A DNA stretch of 64,000 nt, from assembly GCA_963989245.1 (NCBI GenBank), contig OZ022352.1:15089545-15153544 (forward strand), given 5' to 3'. Shown piece by piece: positions 44,834-55,510 of this stretch. The notes below the pieces were generated by a model. The model searched no databases, was not told the origin of the DNA, and saw nothing but the letters and a program-made list of their open reading frames with translations. The DNA comes from Nansenia antarctica. Taxonomy: Eukaryota; Chordata; Actinopteri; Argentiniformes; Microstomatidae. Within the stretch, counting starts at the first letter, position 1, and every line of letters starts with the position of its first letter. The position numbers and the translations under genes were made by a program.

Positions 44834-44853
44834 ATCACGTCGGGGTCACCAAT
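44834..44853 (-). promoter_or_regulatory. ERV primer-binding site
   Basis: Minus-strand ttggtgaccccgacgtgat directly follows the right LTR. The 18-base tggtgaccccgacgtgat is the sequence I know as complementary to the 3' end of tRNA-Trp, the primer used by avian alpharetroviruses. Confidence 0.8.
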
Positions 44854-44855
44854 TT

Positions 44856-45799
44856 TGTAAGGTGATCAACTTCTCCAGTATCGATTTAATTGAGTCGTCA
44901 CTTTACAAGCGAGTTCGTTTAATCTCAACGAGACGTCCTTGATATCACTTCTTAAGATGATATGATCCAATCAAATATTAGGCACCACTACTGAACTGTT
45001 CATTAAGATAATATTTATTCAAGCACATCAGCAAGCAATAATTAGTTCATTTCCATGGAAAAGTGGTCTCATCTAGTTTCACCTCTGCAGGCCCGTCTCA
45101 GCTAGCCGTCAACAAGTTAACTGCAAGAGCTCCACCAGACCAGAGCCTCGTTTTGCCTTGGTACATAGTCTTTATCCAATTCATCAAACATTTTGGGCTG
45201 GGTGATGCCCCCCCCTCTATCTGGTAGTTTTCCAAGTGTCAGCACAAATCCGTTGCAGCTGCAGAAAGTGTTCTCGTTAGCGTTGGCCTTCAATTCTTCT
45301 GGTATGTGGGTGCGAGAGTGTATGTATGTTATCAGCTTGAGTGTCCTGCTAGCGTCTCGTTCCCATGGTGATATCATACTTTGTGAGCAGAGCAGTGAGT
45401 TGAGTTCTTATCAGTAGTTTGTGAAAACATTTGAAGTTGCACAGTAATATGAGTTAGGATTCGATTTACAAGTTAAAGTATAGTATAGAAGAATAGACTT
45501 ATCATTAATCATTAGTTATGAAAGTATAAAATCAGTACAGAAAAATAGAATATCATAACAGCAGGTATACAATGGTTGTTAGCACATAGGTAAAAATAAG
45601 TAATTTATAGGCAGTTTGAATCATAAAACGTTCTTTTAGTCAGGAGCTTGTCTTCTTCTTGTCGCTCAAAAACAGAACCTCTCTTTTGGCTTTGCGTGAC
45701 CTTCCTATTGTTCTCAACTGACCGCATTCACATATTATTTAAATGAGCACATAGTACATGATTTATCACTTCTAGTGATTTTAATACAAATTCCCAACA
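44856..45799 (-). repeat. ERV 5' LTR (right)
   Basis: Near-identical partner of 36303-37247; it precedes the primer-binding site on the minus strand. Confidence 0.93.
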
Positions 45800-46171
45800 A
45801 TAACACCGGCTGTGTCATGAGTCAAATTCCGGTAGATTCGCGTCTTGTCTGCGTTTCCCGATGATGATACTACAGTTCATAAAGCAGACAAGTGAAGGCA
45901 GTGGTTTTAAGGGTTCAAAAAACATGACTTTATTATGTGTACATAGCTTCCTCTCTCTCTTTCTCTTTCTCTCCCAAAAAATCACTGCTGTGTACACCCG
46001 GAAGCTTTTTGCCAGGCTGCGTGTGACGCGTAACTCCGCCTACTATCGACGACTCCTCCTACTAGTCCGGTTCGGTTTGTGTAATGGAAACAGAACAGAT
46101 CAAAAGTGACCCGACCTGACCCGACCCGACCCGACCTGACCCGACCCGGGCCGGTCAATGGAAAAGCGGCT

Positions 46172-46232
46172 TTAGTAAACCAGTGTACTTGGCCTTCTCT
46201 CTTAGTAAACCAGTGTACTTGGCCTTCTCCAC
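46172..46232. repeat. 30-bp minisatellite, distal two units
   Basis: Two units of the array at 35031-35505, continuing on the other side of the Harbinger-like insertion. Confidence 0.92.
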
Positions 46233-46234
46233 GC

Positions 46235-46600
46235 CGGAGCGTGAGCCGTCTTCACTAGCTGATTTAAAGTGATGTGCTAACACTGGAAAATCCTTCAGCA
46301 CTGCTTTGACAGTGTTGAAACGGCTGGACACCCATCTTATTGAAAACACTTTCCCATATTTTCAGTATCTGCAGGTTCAGTTCCGCAGATGCATTTTTCG
46401 AGGACTGGTGGTCCAGAGCATAGAGATTTGAGAGGAACAACTCTAAATGATTACAGCCTGCCACCTCCTTCAATGAGTCATTCGCCGCTAATTCTAAACG
46501 ATGCGCGAGGGAAGTCCTGTTTCAGTCTAGCTACTAGTCCATTCACTTTCCCTGTTAGCACGGTCTGTGGCTATGCTAATTTGGTTTTTCAGAGGAAACT
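46235..46600 (-). pseudogene. hAT-like transposase, N-terminal/middle part (broken)
   Basis: Minus-strand frames: GKVNGLVARLKQDFPRA near 46550, HRLELAANDSLKEVAGCNHL near 46470-46500, LFLSNLYALDHQSSKNASAE, then IRWVSSRFNTVKAVLKDFPV and HHFKSASEDGSRSG leading into EKAKYTGLL of the array. It joins, across array and insertion, to the C-terminal part at 34573-35030. Frameshifts separate the blocks and a short conserved segment before HRLEL is missing. Confidence 0.65.
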
Positions 46601-46922
46601 TGTCATCTAGCCTATTCCCGCTGCGTAGAGGTGTGCACATTTTCACACCACGTTAGTTTTTTATAAATCCCAAAATTTAGGGAAAATGTGCGTAAGCAAG
46701 CTTTATAAATTAGGCCACTGATATTTAACCCGAAGGACCTGTTGTAGTCTGCAGAACATTTTATATAATATGTTTTTATACCCAGCCAACAGTACCGTAT
46801 GTGCTATAGACAGGTAGACATGCAGTGCTATAGATATGATAACACCAGGCAAATAGCTTTCAGTACTCACCTTGATTTGAGTCAAACAATAGATTTGTTT
46901 GCCTCAGGTTTTCAACAGGTGC

Positions 46923-47200
46923 TCAGTGCTCAATCAGAACAGTGTATTCTAGCTCAAGAGAACCATTGACCATTAACCATAAACCATTTGTGGGTGCTTT
47001 TTGAAGTATGCTTTGGATCATTGTCCTACTGGATGACTCATGACCTCTGATGGAGACACTGGGCCCCAAAATTCTTTGGTAGTCTTCAGATTTCATGATA
47101 CCATGCACACAGTCAAGGCATCCGGTGCCAGAAGCAGCAAGCAACCCCAAAACATCTGTGAACCTCCACCAAGGCCTCATTTATTGTTCTGTAAACACTA
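46923..47200 (-). pseudogene. Tc1-like transposase fragment
   Basis: Minus-strand pieces GTGCLDCVHGIMKSEDYQRI and, after a frameshift, a degraded region equivalent to the second catalytic Asp motif. It is a central piece of a Tc1 transposase, without recognisable ends. Confidence 0.7.
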
Positions 47201-47734
47201 CAGTGATGTGCTTTACCAAAAAGGACGTTTTCACAGAATGATTCTGCACTGTAAAAAAAACAACTACGCTTTATTCAGTAGAGTTAGTATTCTGAATTGT
47301 TCAGACAGGAACATTTAAATTACTATGAGTGAACGTAAAAAATGTACATCAGAGGAATGGAATGGACCCCAATAAGTTCTAAACATACAATTGTGAATAA
47401 ACTGAAATTGCAATTCGTTGTTGGCACATCTGGTTCGTTGGTATAACAGCAGCGCATGCGCACAAGGCAGCTCAGACCTCAACGCTAACCCTAACCCAAA
47501 ATGTGTTCATGGACATTGGGTCTGATTGCACACAGCGCGTGGGATCTCTTTAGGAACAAACTCTTGATTTAATGCTTGTTTGGACAATAACTTTCTTGAT
47601 TTTTTTGTTTTGTTTTGTTATCTTGATTTGGCATATGTCCACGGTGACATACTTTTTATTTTAGGGCGGAAAAAATATTTTACCCCACTTTTTCATTCAT
47701 TCAATGTTATCGCCTGGTTACGCGTTACAGCTAT
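47201..47734. other. gene-free stretch
   Basis: Short telomere-like gctaaccctaaccc at 47483. The 16-base tgttatcgcctggtta near 47705 recurs at 51349, just before the second LTR-like copy. Confidence 0.45.
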
Positions 47735-50700
47735 CTATGAATGATGAATGAATGGTCTTTATTGTCATTAATACAGTACAGGTACCATACAACGACATTT
47801 AGGAGGGGGGGCTCCCCTGGTGCTAGGAAAGAAATACTAAAAACAAGAAGGGAAAAGAGCTGGTTTACATAAATAAAGGCTATACTCTCCACTATACTAT
47901 ACTACTATACTATACAGGCTAGGGTGATGCCATTACACAAAGGAGGTGACAGGGATAATGTGGACAATTACAGACCAATCTCTCGTTTATGTTGTTTAGC
48001 AAAAGTGCTGGAGTCATTAGTAAATGTCCAAGTGAAATCCTTTCTTTCTACCTTCTCTGTGCTCAGTGCATTTCAATCAGGTTTCAGGGCCCAGCATAGT
48101 ACAATCTCAGCTGCCACTCTGGTTGTAAATGATATTGTTACAGCGTTTGATCAGGAAAAACACTGTGCAGCCCTGTTCATTGACCTGTCTAAGGCCTTTG
48201 ATACAGTAGATCATTCTCTACTTCTGCATTGTCTAGCTAGCTTAGGCTTGGATAACACTTCTCTCAACTTTTTCCTTAATTACTTTTCTGATAGGCGCCA
48301 GTGTGTAAGTGTTGGTACTGTCCGGTCTGAGTTCCTGCCCCTTACTAAGGGTGTTCCGCAGGGTTCAATATTGGGTCCGGTTCTTTTTACAATCTATATT
48401 AACAATATTTTAACTGCTCTGGACGACTCATGTAAGGCTCACCTTTACGCGGATGATACGATAATCTATTGTACTGCGGATTCTCTTGAGTCAGCTAATC
48501 TGAAATTGCAACAAGCTTTTGATCATCTTCAAAGGGCGTTTAAAGAACTTAAATTGGTTTTAAATGCTAGCAAAACAAAAGTCATGTTTTTTACTAAGTC
48601 TAGAAATATTGATGTTAATAGCTTCCAAATTTCCTTATCAAATGGCTCCATACTAGAGCGAGTCAAGGAGCGAGTCAAGTACCTTGGTTTATGGATTGAT
48701 GAAAAATTAACTTTTAAACATCATGTTGATATCTTGTCCTCCAAACTACGTCAGAAGATTGGCTTCCTCTACAGAAATCGCAGTAACTTCCCGCCGAGCT
48801 GTAGAAAGAGAGTAATTTAATCTGTTTTTATGTCTGTACTGGACTATGGAGACGTGATCTATCGTCACGCGGCTGTCACTACCTTAAAGGCTCTGGATTC
48901 GGTATACCACTCTGCACTCAGATTCATTACTCAAGACAAATATAACACTCACCACTGTGTCTTATACGATAAGGTTGGCTGGACATCTCTCGCAGCCCGC
49001 CGAGATTATCACTGGTATCAATTCATATTTAAGGGGATTTCAGGCAAACTCCCCCCCTATATCACTTCCCTGTTGGACTGGAATGTTTCTTCCTATCAAA
49101 CACGCTCTAGCGAGTGGTTGGTTTGTACGGTCCCTCAAATGTCTACTAAGCTGGGTAGGACAGCCTACTCTTATGATGCTGCTAATACTTGGAACTCTAT
49201 TCAGAATTCTCTGAAACTGGTCACTCTCCCATCACTCAATGATTTTAAGAACTTGGTTTTTCCCCTCTGTGTCACTTCTTGTAACTGTTTTTAAATTATG
49301 TTGTACATTTCTTAGTAATGTTTTTTGTTTGTTTTATATTTTGGTTTAATTTCTATTCTGTTTATGACTTATATTGTTGGTTCTCTTTTATTCACTCGTT
49401 GCTACTGTAAATGAGGGCAACCTCAGTAACTTACGAGTTTAAATAAAGGTTTGAATGAATACAAATAAAACACTGTGCTGTACTCTATGCTATGCTATAA
49501 ATATCCTAACATTTCCTATCTCTGAACCTTCTGTACACGAGGGTTGTCATATTGCACATAGTATTATTGCACATTCATTTAAAGTGTCGCAGTTTGCAGG
49601 TTTGAAATGTTCACAGTTGTATTTCAGTATTGCACTTGATTACAATCTAGTAGCTGCCATCAAATTGTCTAGATTGTCCAGGGCCTAGAACCTAGGTCTT
49701 TGCTGTGTTCAGGGCCTGAATGGCCCTAGGGTAGAAGCTGAGCTTCAGTCTATTTGTCCTTGCGGACATGGTCCTGAACCGCGGGCAGCCGAACAAAGTG
49801 TTCGTTCCCAGGGTGGGATGGGTCTCTGGAGATCTTGGAGGCCTTCCTGAGGCAGCGTGTGTTGTACAGCTCTTCCAGAGAGGGGAGGGGGGCGCCGATG
49901 ATCTTCTGGGCCGATCTCACGACTCTCTGTAGCGCTTTCCTCTCTGCGGCTGTGCAGCTGGAGAACCACACGCAGATGCAGTAGGTGAGGATGCTCTCCA
50001 CTGTGCAGCGGTAGAAGGTCACAAGCAGCTCCTGTCTGAGGTGGTATTTCCTGAGGACTCTCAGGAAGTAGAGCCGCTGTTGTGCCTTCTTGATGATGGC
50101 TGCTGTGTTGGTCTTCCAGGACAGGTCATCCTGTATGTGCACCCCCAGGAATCGGAGAGTTGAGACTCTCTCCACGCTCCCTCCATCGACGAGCAGGGGC
50201 TGGACCTCAGATGTTTTCCTCCTGAAGTCCACGATGATTTCCTGGGTCTTTGACTGGTTCAGCAGCAGGTTGTTAACCTTGCACAGCTTGCCCAGCTGCT
50301 CCACCTCATCCCTGTACGCCGCCTCGTCCCCCCCCGAGATGCAGCCCACCACGGTGGTGTCGTCTGCAAACTTTATGATGGAGTTGCTGCGGTGGACGGG
50401 GGTGAAGTCGTAGGTGTAGAGGTTGTAAAGGATGGGGCTTAGCACGCAGCCCTGGGGGGACTCAGTGCTGAGTCTGAGGGCTGTGGAGGTGTGGGAGCCC
50501 ACCCGCACCCTCTGGGGGCGGTCAGACAGGAAGTCCTTGATCCATGCACAGATGGAGTGTGATAGTCCCAGGTCTAGTAGTTTGGTCACTAGCCTGTCTG
50601 GAAGGATAGTGTTGAAGGCAGAGCTGAAGTCCACAAAGAGCAGTCTCGCGTAGCTGTTCCCCCTCTCCAGGTGGGATAGAGTGGAGTGGAGAGTCGTCGC

Positions 50701-50960
50701 GATGGCGTCCTCTGTGGACCTGTGGGCTCTGTAGGCGAACTGGTATGGATCCAGGTTGGGCGGGAGGCGTGTGACTATGTGGGCCCGGACCAGTTTCTCG
50801 AAGCACTTCATGATGATTGGTGTGAGTGCCACCGGGCGGTAGTCGTTTAGGCAGCTCACCGTGCTTTTCTTCGGGACTGGGATGATTGTTGAGGTTTTCA
50901 GGCAGGGTGGGATGGTGGCCTGGGACAGGGACTGGTTGAAGATGTTGGTGACCTATCTAG
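47735..50960 (-). mobile_element. Rex1-like LINE split by another LINE
   Basis: The 3' end (TGAA repeats, then ggtctttattgtcatta and ggaggggggg region) lies at 47735-47915 and the rest resumes at about 49467, so 47918-49466 is an insertion. The minus-strand frame from about 50953 to 49750 encodes RT: DYRPVALTPI, YQFAYRAHRSTEDAI, LLFVDFSSAFNTI, ESPQGCVLSPILYNLYT, KFADDTTVVG (active site), FLGVHIQDDLSWKTN, then the C-terminal ASKISRDPSHPGNEHF. One Gly/Ala-to-Glu-like change precedes SPQG. 5'-truncated, otherwise well preserved. Confidence 0.88.
47918..49466 (+). mobile_element. LINE inserted in Rex1, one nonsense mutation
   Basis: A plus-strand RT frame from about 47922 reads PLHKGGDRDNVDNYRPIS, FQSGFRAQHSTISAATLVVN, ALFIDLSKAFDTVDHSLL, KGVPQGSILGPVLFTIYINN, HLYADDTIIYC (active site), KYLGLWIDEKLTFKHHVD. 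It stops at 48818-48820 (TAA) and resumes in the same frame as SVFMSVLDYGDVIYRHAA to NTWNSI and a stop at 49294. One in-frame stop codon thus separates the halves. The 3' UTR ends with aataaaggtttgaatgaat. The endonuclease domain is absent (5' truncation). Confidence 0.88.
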
Positions 50961-50978
50961 CTAGCTAGTCACGGCTAC

Positions 50979-51275
50979 TGTTAGGTTCACGACTGTTGTT
51001 CGTTGTGTTGTTGTTGTTGTTCATTGATTGGCCGCTTGGCCACAACTGATTTGCATATTAGCGGCCTCAAAGGATTCTGGGCCCAATTTATGTGAGTTTT
51101 GTGGGTCACACCGTGACTGTGATGTACAGGGGAAACTATGGGCTAGTTCCAAGTTCATTGAAATAAGCTTATCTCGTTGAAAGTTTGATTGTGTCAGTAT
51201 TCCAATGGCGGTTGACGTCCAATAATAGGTCGTGTGATTACGTTGTGAGCGAGTCCAATAAATATCCCCGCTACA
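50979..51275 (+). repeat. LTR-like sequence, copy A
   Basis: Starts TGTTAGGTTCACGACTG and ends CCCGCTACA, with a CCAAT-type attgattgg, the octamer atttgcat and aataaatat near the 3' end. About 297 bp. A diverged second copy follows after 89 bp (51365-51666). Confidence 0.6.
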
Positions 51276-51364
51276 ATATCAATCAGGAGCGTTGTTCTCA
51301 CTGAATAAAAGTTGATTAATGTTGATGATATTCAGTATTGTGGCGAATGTTATCGCCTGGTTAC

Positions 51365-51666
51365 TGTTACGTTCACTACCGTGTTCACTGCTTTGTTGTT
51401 GTTCATTGATTGGTCGCTTGGCCACAACTGATTTGCATATTAGCGGCCCCAAAGGATTATGGGAACAGTCTGTGTACATTTTATGGGTCAAACCGTAGAT
51501 GTGTCGTACAGGGGGAAGTATGGGGTAGTTCGAGTTCGAGGGGATATCCCAAGCTATATCCGTGCCTTGAATTGTGACTGTGTCAGTGTTCGATGCCATG
51601 CAACGGTCAATAAAAGCTCCCGTGATTACACTTAGTGTGCGGAGTCAAATCTATATCCACGCTACA
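51365..51666 (+). repeat. LTR-like sequence, copy B
   Basis: Starts TGTTACGTTCACTACCG and ends CCACGCTACA; shares tgattggtcgcttggccaca, actgatttgcatattagcgg and ggtcaataaaagctccc-type ends with copy A. With only 89 bp between, the pair looks like a TRIM-like mini element or the remnant of LTRs brought together by deletion. No primer-binding site was recognised. Confidence 0.6.
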
Positions 51667-51984
51667 GTATTATTGATTCATTTCAGAATTTAGGTTATAT
51701 AATTATCTTGGCTAATGACACCATTTATTGAACAAAAAAATCTGCATTGGCAGAATGGAGAATTAAATGTGATGACCATTGGCAGGACAAACTAATATTA
51801 GTTGGAACAACGATCTAATATGAGTTGGACCAACAATCTAATATGAGTTGGACCAACATTCTAATATTAGTTGGAACAACAAACTCAAAATTCTTAGTTG
51901 GAACAACAAACTCAAAATTCTTAGTGCATAAGGTTGCCTTGAATTTTTAAATATTCTCAACTATTCATTTTTTAGAGTGTGGCT
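51667..51984. repeat. short tandem repeats, gene-free
   Basis: Units of gttggaccaacaatctaata (three to four, 51790-51880) followed by two 28-bp units of aacaaactcaaaattcttag. Otherwise nothing is recognised. Confidence 0.7.
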
Positions 51985-52645
51985 TCCCCAGGTAAGTTTT
52001 GGCAACCTCCAGTCTGGTTTATTTATGTCTGTGTGTCAGCAGTGGGGTCCTCCTGGGTCTCCTACCATAGTGTCCCGTTTCATTCAGATTGTGACTGATA
52101 GTGCGAGCTGACACTGTTGTACCCTGTGTCTGTAGCTGACACTGTTGTACCCTGTGTCTGTAGCTGACACTGTTGTCCCCTGTGTCTGTAGCTGACACTG
52201 TTGTAGCCTGTGTCTGCAGGTCAGCTTGAATTTGTTTGGAAGTTGAATGAGTTTTTTATCCACCATTCCAACAATCCTTTGTTGCAATCTTTTTATAAAT
52301 GTTTCTCTTCCGTCCACGTCCAGAGAGGTTAGCTACAGTGCCATGGACTGTAAACATCTTGATGACGTTGCGCACAGTGGACACAGGAACATTAAGATCT
52401 CTGGAAATGGACTTGTAGCCTTGAGATTGTCCATGCTTTTCAACTATTTTGTTTCCCAAATCCTTACAAAGACAATTCTTTCTTTTCTCCATGCTCAGTG
52501 TGGTTTTTTGTCTCTAATTGAGTTTCTCTGCTGTTCCAATGCAAACAAAAGAAATAAACATGTGCATACCAAAGCATTTGTAATTAATTAATCATATTTT
52601 TTTCAACAGAAAGTGCAGAGGTGCCAATATTTTTGTCCATGACTG
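51985..52645 (-). mobile_element. Tc1-like transposon remnant
   Basis: The minus strand starts with a Tc1-type tip (tacagtcatggacaaaaata, about 52645) and has the transposase N-terminus: GNKIVEKHGQSQGYKSISRD, a helix-turn-helix, with VPVSTVRNVIKMFTVHGTVA (52492-52256), then degraded central sequence near 51990-52060. A 27-bp tandem array (52110-52220) sits in the middle of the ORF. The catalytic half and other tip are missing. Confidence 0.82.
52110..52220. repeat. 27-bp tandem repeat in Tc1 remnant
   Basis: About four units of agctgacactgttgtaccct plus gtgtctgt, within the former transposase frame. Confidence 0.85.
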
Positions 52646-52677
52646 TAAGAACAACCTTCATTCTGAGGTATTACACT

Positions 52678-53550
52678 GAAGGTGCAGGTGTTGGGGTTAG
52701 GGTTAGGGTTAGGTGTTGTCCAGTAACACTGAAGGTGCAGGTGTTGTCCAGTAAAGGTGCAGGTGCAGGTGTTGTCCAGTAAAGGTGCAGGTGCAGGTGT
52801 TGTCCAGTAAAGGTGCAGGTGCAGGTGTTGTCCAGTAAAGGTGCAGGTGCAGGTGTTGTCCAGTAACACTGAAGGTGCAGGTGTTGTCCTGTAGAGGTGC
52901 AGGTGCAGGTGTTGTCCAGTAAAGGTGCAGGTGCAGGTGTTGTCCAGTAAAGGTGCAGGTGCAGGTGTTGTCCAGTAAAGGTGAAGGTGCAGGTGTTGTC
53001 CAGTAACACTGAAGGTGCAGGTGTTGTCCAGTAACACTGAAGGTGCAGGTGTTGTCCAGTAAAGGTGAAGGTGCAGGTGTTGTCCAGTAACACTGAAGGT
53101 GCAGGTGTTGTCCAGTAACACTGAAGGTGCAGGTGTTGTCCAGTAACACTGAAGGTGCAGGTGTTGTCCAGTGAAGGTGCAGGTGTTGTCCAGTAGAGGT
53201 GCAGGTGCAGGTGTTGTCCAGTAACACTGAAGGTGCAGGTGTTGTCCAGTAAAGGTGAAGGTGCAGGTGTTGTCCAGTAGAGGTGCAGGTGCAGGTGTTG
53301 TCCAGTAGAGGTGCAGGTGCAGGTGTTGTCCAGTAAAGGTGCAGGTGCAGGTGTTGTCCAGTAAAGGTGCAGGTGCAGGTGTTGTCCAGTAAAGGTGCAG
53401 GTGCAGGTGTTGTCCAGTAAAGGTGCAGGTGCAGGTGTTGTCCAGTAAAGGTGCAGGTGCAGGTGTTAGGGTTGGGGTTGGGGTCAGGTGTTGTCCAGTA
53501 GTAAAGGTGCAGGTGTTAGGGTTGGGGTTGGGGTCAGGTGTTGTCCAGTA
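52678..53550. repeat. variable 19-28-bp minisatellite
   Basis: About 33 units of ggtgttgtccagtaaaggtg plus caggtgca, with a second unit type carrying taacactgaaggtgcag. Telomere-like ggttagggttaggg or gttggggttgggg sits at both edges. Open frames on the minus strand reflect the repeat. Confidence 0.95.
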
Positions 53551-53677
53551 GCAGCCCTGCAGTATCATCCTACGTATTAAGCTGTCTGACCACCATAGGA
53601 TGAGATTATATAGTCCTACTGTGTGCTTTCTCCTCATACACTGTGGTTATTATTATTACCAGACTGCAGGAGAGTGT

Positions 53678-53714
<37 letters not shown>

Positions 53715-53845
53715 AGGATAGTAGAGGATATGGCTTTTCACACGCAAAGTGTTTACAAAAACATCCTCAGTCGGATAAATTCTAGAGGGACTGAGGGAGA
53801 ACAGAAATGTGTGTGTGTGTGTGTGTGTCATGCATTTTGATATGT
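53551..53845. repeat. spacer with (GT)n tracts
   Basis: GT runs at about 53674-53712 and 53806-53828; no gene. Confidence 0.8.
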
Positions 53846-54215
53846 GCGTGCATGTGAATGAATGAATGAATGAATGAATGGACTTTATTGTCATTGCTAC
53901 AGTACAGGTACCAAACAACGACATTTAGGAGGGGTGGCTCCCCTGGTGTTAGGAAAGGGAAAAAAAAAACACTTTAAAAAAAAATATATCACAAGAAGGG
54001 AAGGAGCTGGTTTACATAAATAAAGGCTATGTACACAATCCACTGTACTATACTGTACAGATAGACGACTAGGGTTGTCATATTGCACAATAGTATTGTT
54101 TCACGTTATTTAAAGTGTCACAGTTTGCAGGCTTGAAATGTACATGTTTGTGCCTCAGCACTACACCTGATTTTTTCAGTCCAGCAGCTGCCATACAATC
54201 CGTCCAGATGTGTGT
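53846..54215 (-). mobile_element. Rex1-like LINE, 3' UTR only
   Basis: Starts with TGAA repeats, then ggactttattgtcattgcta and gtaccaaacaacgacattta, matching the 3' ends at 47735 and 59868. It is truncated before any coding sequence. Confidence 0.82.
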
Positions 54216-54545
54216 GATATGTGATATGAGGGTGCAGCAGCTCTGTGCCAGGGGTGTGTTTGTGCAGTAATAATGTTACGTAACCTCAAACCTGTTCCCT
54301 ATGGGCAGCAGAAGGCCTCTGAGAGCTTCACACACAGGCACCAGAAATATGTAACTGTGTGTGAGATGGGCCTGTGGACTGTGCTTCGAGAGAGAGGGTG
54401 ACAGATGTTTTTCCATAGAATGACTTGAAAGAAATGTTATTTACTGACGTCCTTTCTGATAATTGCTTGGACAGAAAATGGGGCCACATAGTCGTGGATA
54501 TAAACCATCTGAGGAAATGTTACACACATGTCAGTATTGACCTTT
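54216..54545. other. gene-free stretch
   Basis: Nothing recognised. Confidence 0.4.
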
Positions 54546-54785
54546 GATAGAATACACTGTCACTGTTATACAACACACTGTCACTGTTATACAACACACT
54601 GTCACTGTTATACACACTGTCACTGTTATACAATACACTGTCACTGTTATACACACTGTCACTGTTATACAATACACTGTCACTGTTATACAATACACTG
54701 TCACTGTTATACACACTGTCACTGTTATACAATACACTGTCACTGTTATACAATACACTGTCACTGTTATACACACTGTCACTGT

Positions 54786-55268
54786 TAGGGATGCTCCGAT
54801 TTATCGGCCACCGATTTAAATCGGCCGATTTCACTCCAAATGACTCGATCGGTGATCGGCAAAAATGGCCGATCGCAAAAACCGTTTTTTTATATATATT
54901 TTTTTTTCCTTTTTTCCTGGGGAAGACAGATAACTGAACAGAAAACATAGGAGGACGTAACAGTATGTAAACCATGAAGGCCACGTTTATGATGTCTTTT
55001 ATACAGCCATATCACTGACTTGGGCTTCAGGCCCTAACTGGGTGATAGGCCAGACTTTTACTATGCCATAAAAATGGGTCTGCGTTTGCTTGGTGCCTAA
55101 TGGATCAAAACTTTTGTCTAAAAAGCAAAAAATATGTAGGCTATCCAGTCAGTAGGCCTACAGTTATGTATGTAAAAAAAATCGGTATCGGTATCGGTAT
55201 CGGTTGATCTTGAGGGGAAAAATCGGTGATCGGTATCGGCCCCAAAAATCCAGATCGGAGCATCCCTA
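54786..55268. mobile_element. hAT-type MITE, copy 1
   Basis: 483 bp, tips tagggatgctccgat and atcggagcatcccta, flanked by the 8-bp duplication gtcactgt (54778-54785, 55269-55276). The interior is non-coding, rich in cggtatcggt and gatcggtgatcgg motifs near both ends. Confidence 0.92.
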
Positions 55269-55510
55269 GTCACTGTTATACAATACACTGTCACTGTTAT
55301 ACACACTGTCACTGTTATACACACTGTCACTGTTATACACACTGTCACTGTTATACAATACACTGTCACTGTTATACACACTGTCACTGTTATACAATAC
55401 ACTGTCACTGTTATACAATACACTGTCACTGTTATACACACTGTCACTGTTATACAATACACTGTCACTGTTATACAATACACTGTCACTGTTATACACA
55501 CTGTCACTGT

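Larger units (their letters stand above)
36303..45799 (-). mobile_element. endogenous retrovirus-like LTR element, internally wrecked
   Basis: Two LTRs of 945 and 944 bp (36303-37247 and 44856-45799) start TGTAAGGTG and end CCCAACA; ATAA flanks both outer ends. Orientation is minus: on that strand the primer-binding site follows the right LTR and the polypurine tract precedes the left LTR. The interior has only remnants of integrase and of an env C-terminus, plus LINE, SINE and MITE pieces; gag, protease and RT were not found. The integrase C-terminus resembles gammaretrovirus-like (class I) elements. An old defective copy with no intact viral protein. Confidence 0.88.
35506..46171. mobile_element. 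Harbinger-like non-autonomous element carrying an ERV
   Basis: Tips tggcgcttttccact (left) and aatggaaaagcggct (right) are inverted repeats flanked by TTA at 35503-35505 and 46172-46174, the target size of PIF/Harbinger. Minisatellite units abut both sides, proving insertion into the array. Without the ERV (36303-45799) the element is about 1.17 kb, with no transposase. 35755-35915 matches the element at 3041-3727. The right part holds CCGAC repeats near 46110-46150. Confidence 0.85.
33816..46720 (-). mobile_element. hAT-like transposon, host of a four-level nest
   Basis: Left tip caggggcctcatttataaag at 33816; right tip is the near complement (ctttataaattaggccactg, ending 46720). The interior carries broken transposase reading minus-strand from about 46600 to 34573, split by a 30-bp array and the 10.7-kb insertion at 35506-46171. 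Without insertion and array the element would be about 1.7-2.2 kb. Flanking 8-mers do not match, so boundaries rest on the tips. A related right end occurs at 57444-57533. The hAT assignment is from protein resemblance and is not certain. Confidence 0.6.

Noticed and set aside
52603..53637. 344-codon minus-strand frame
   Set aside because: Runs entirely through the GGTGTTGTCCAGTAAAGGTGC array.
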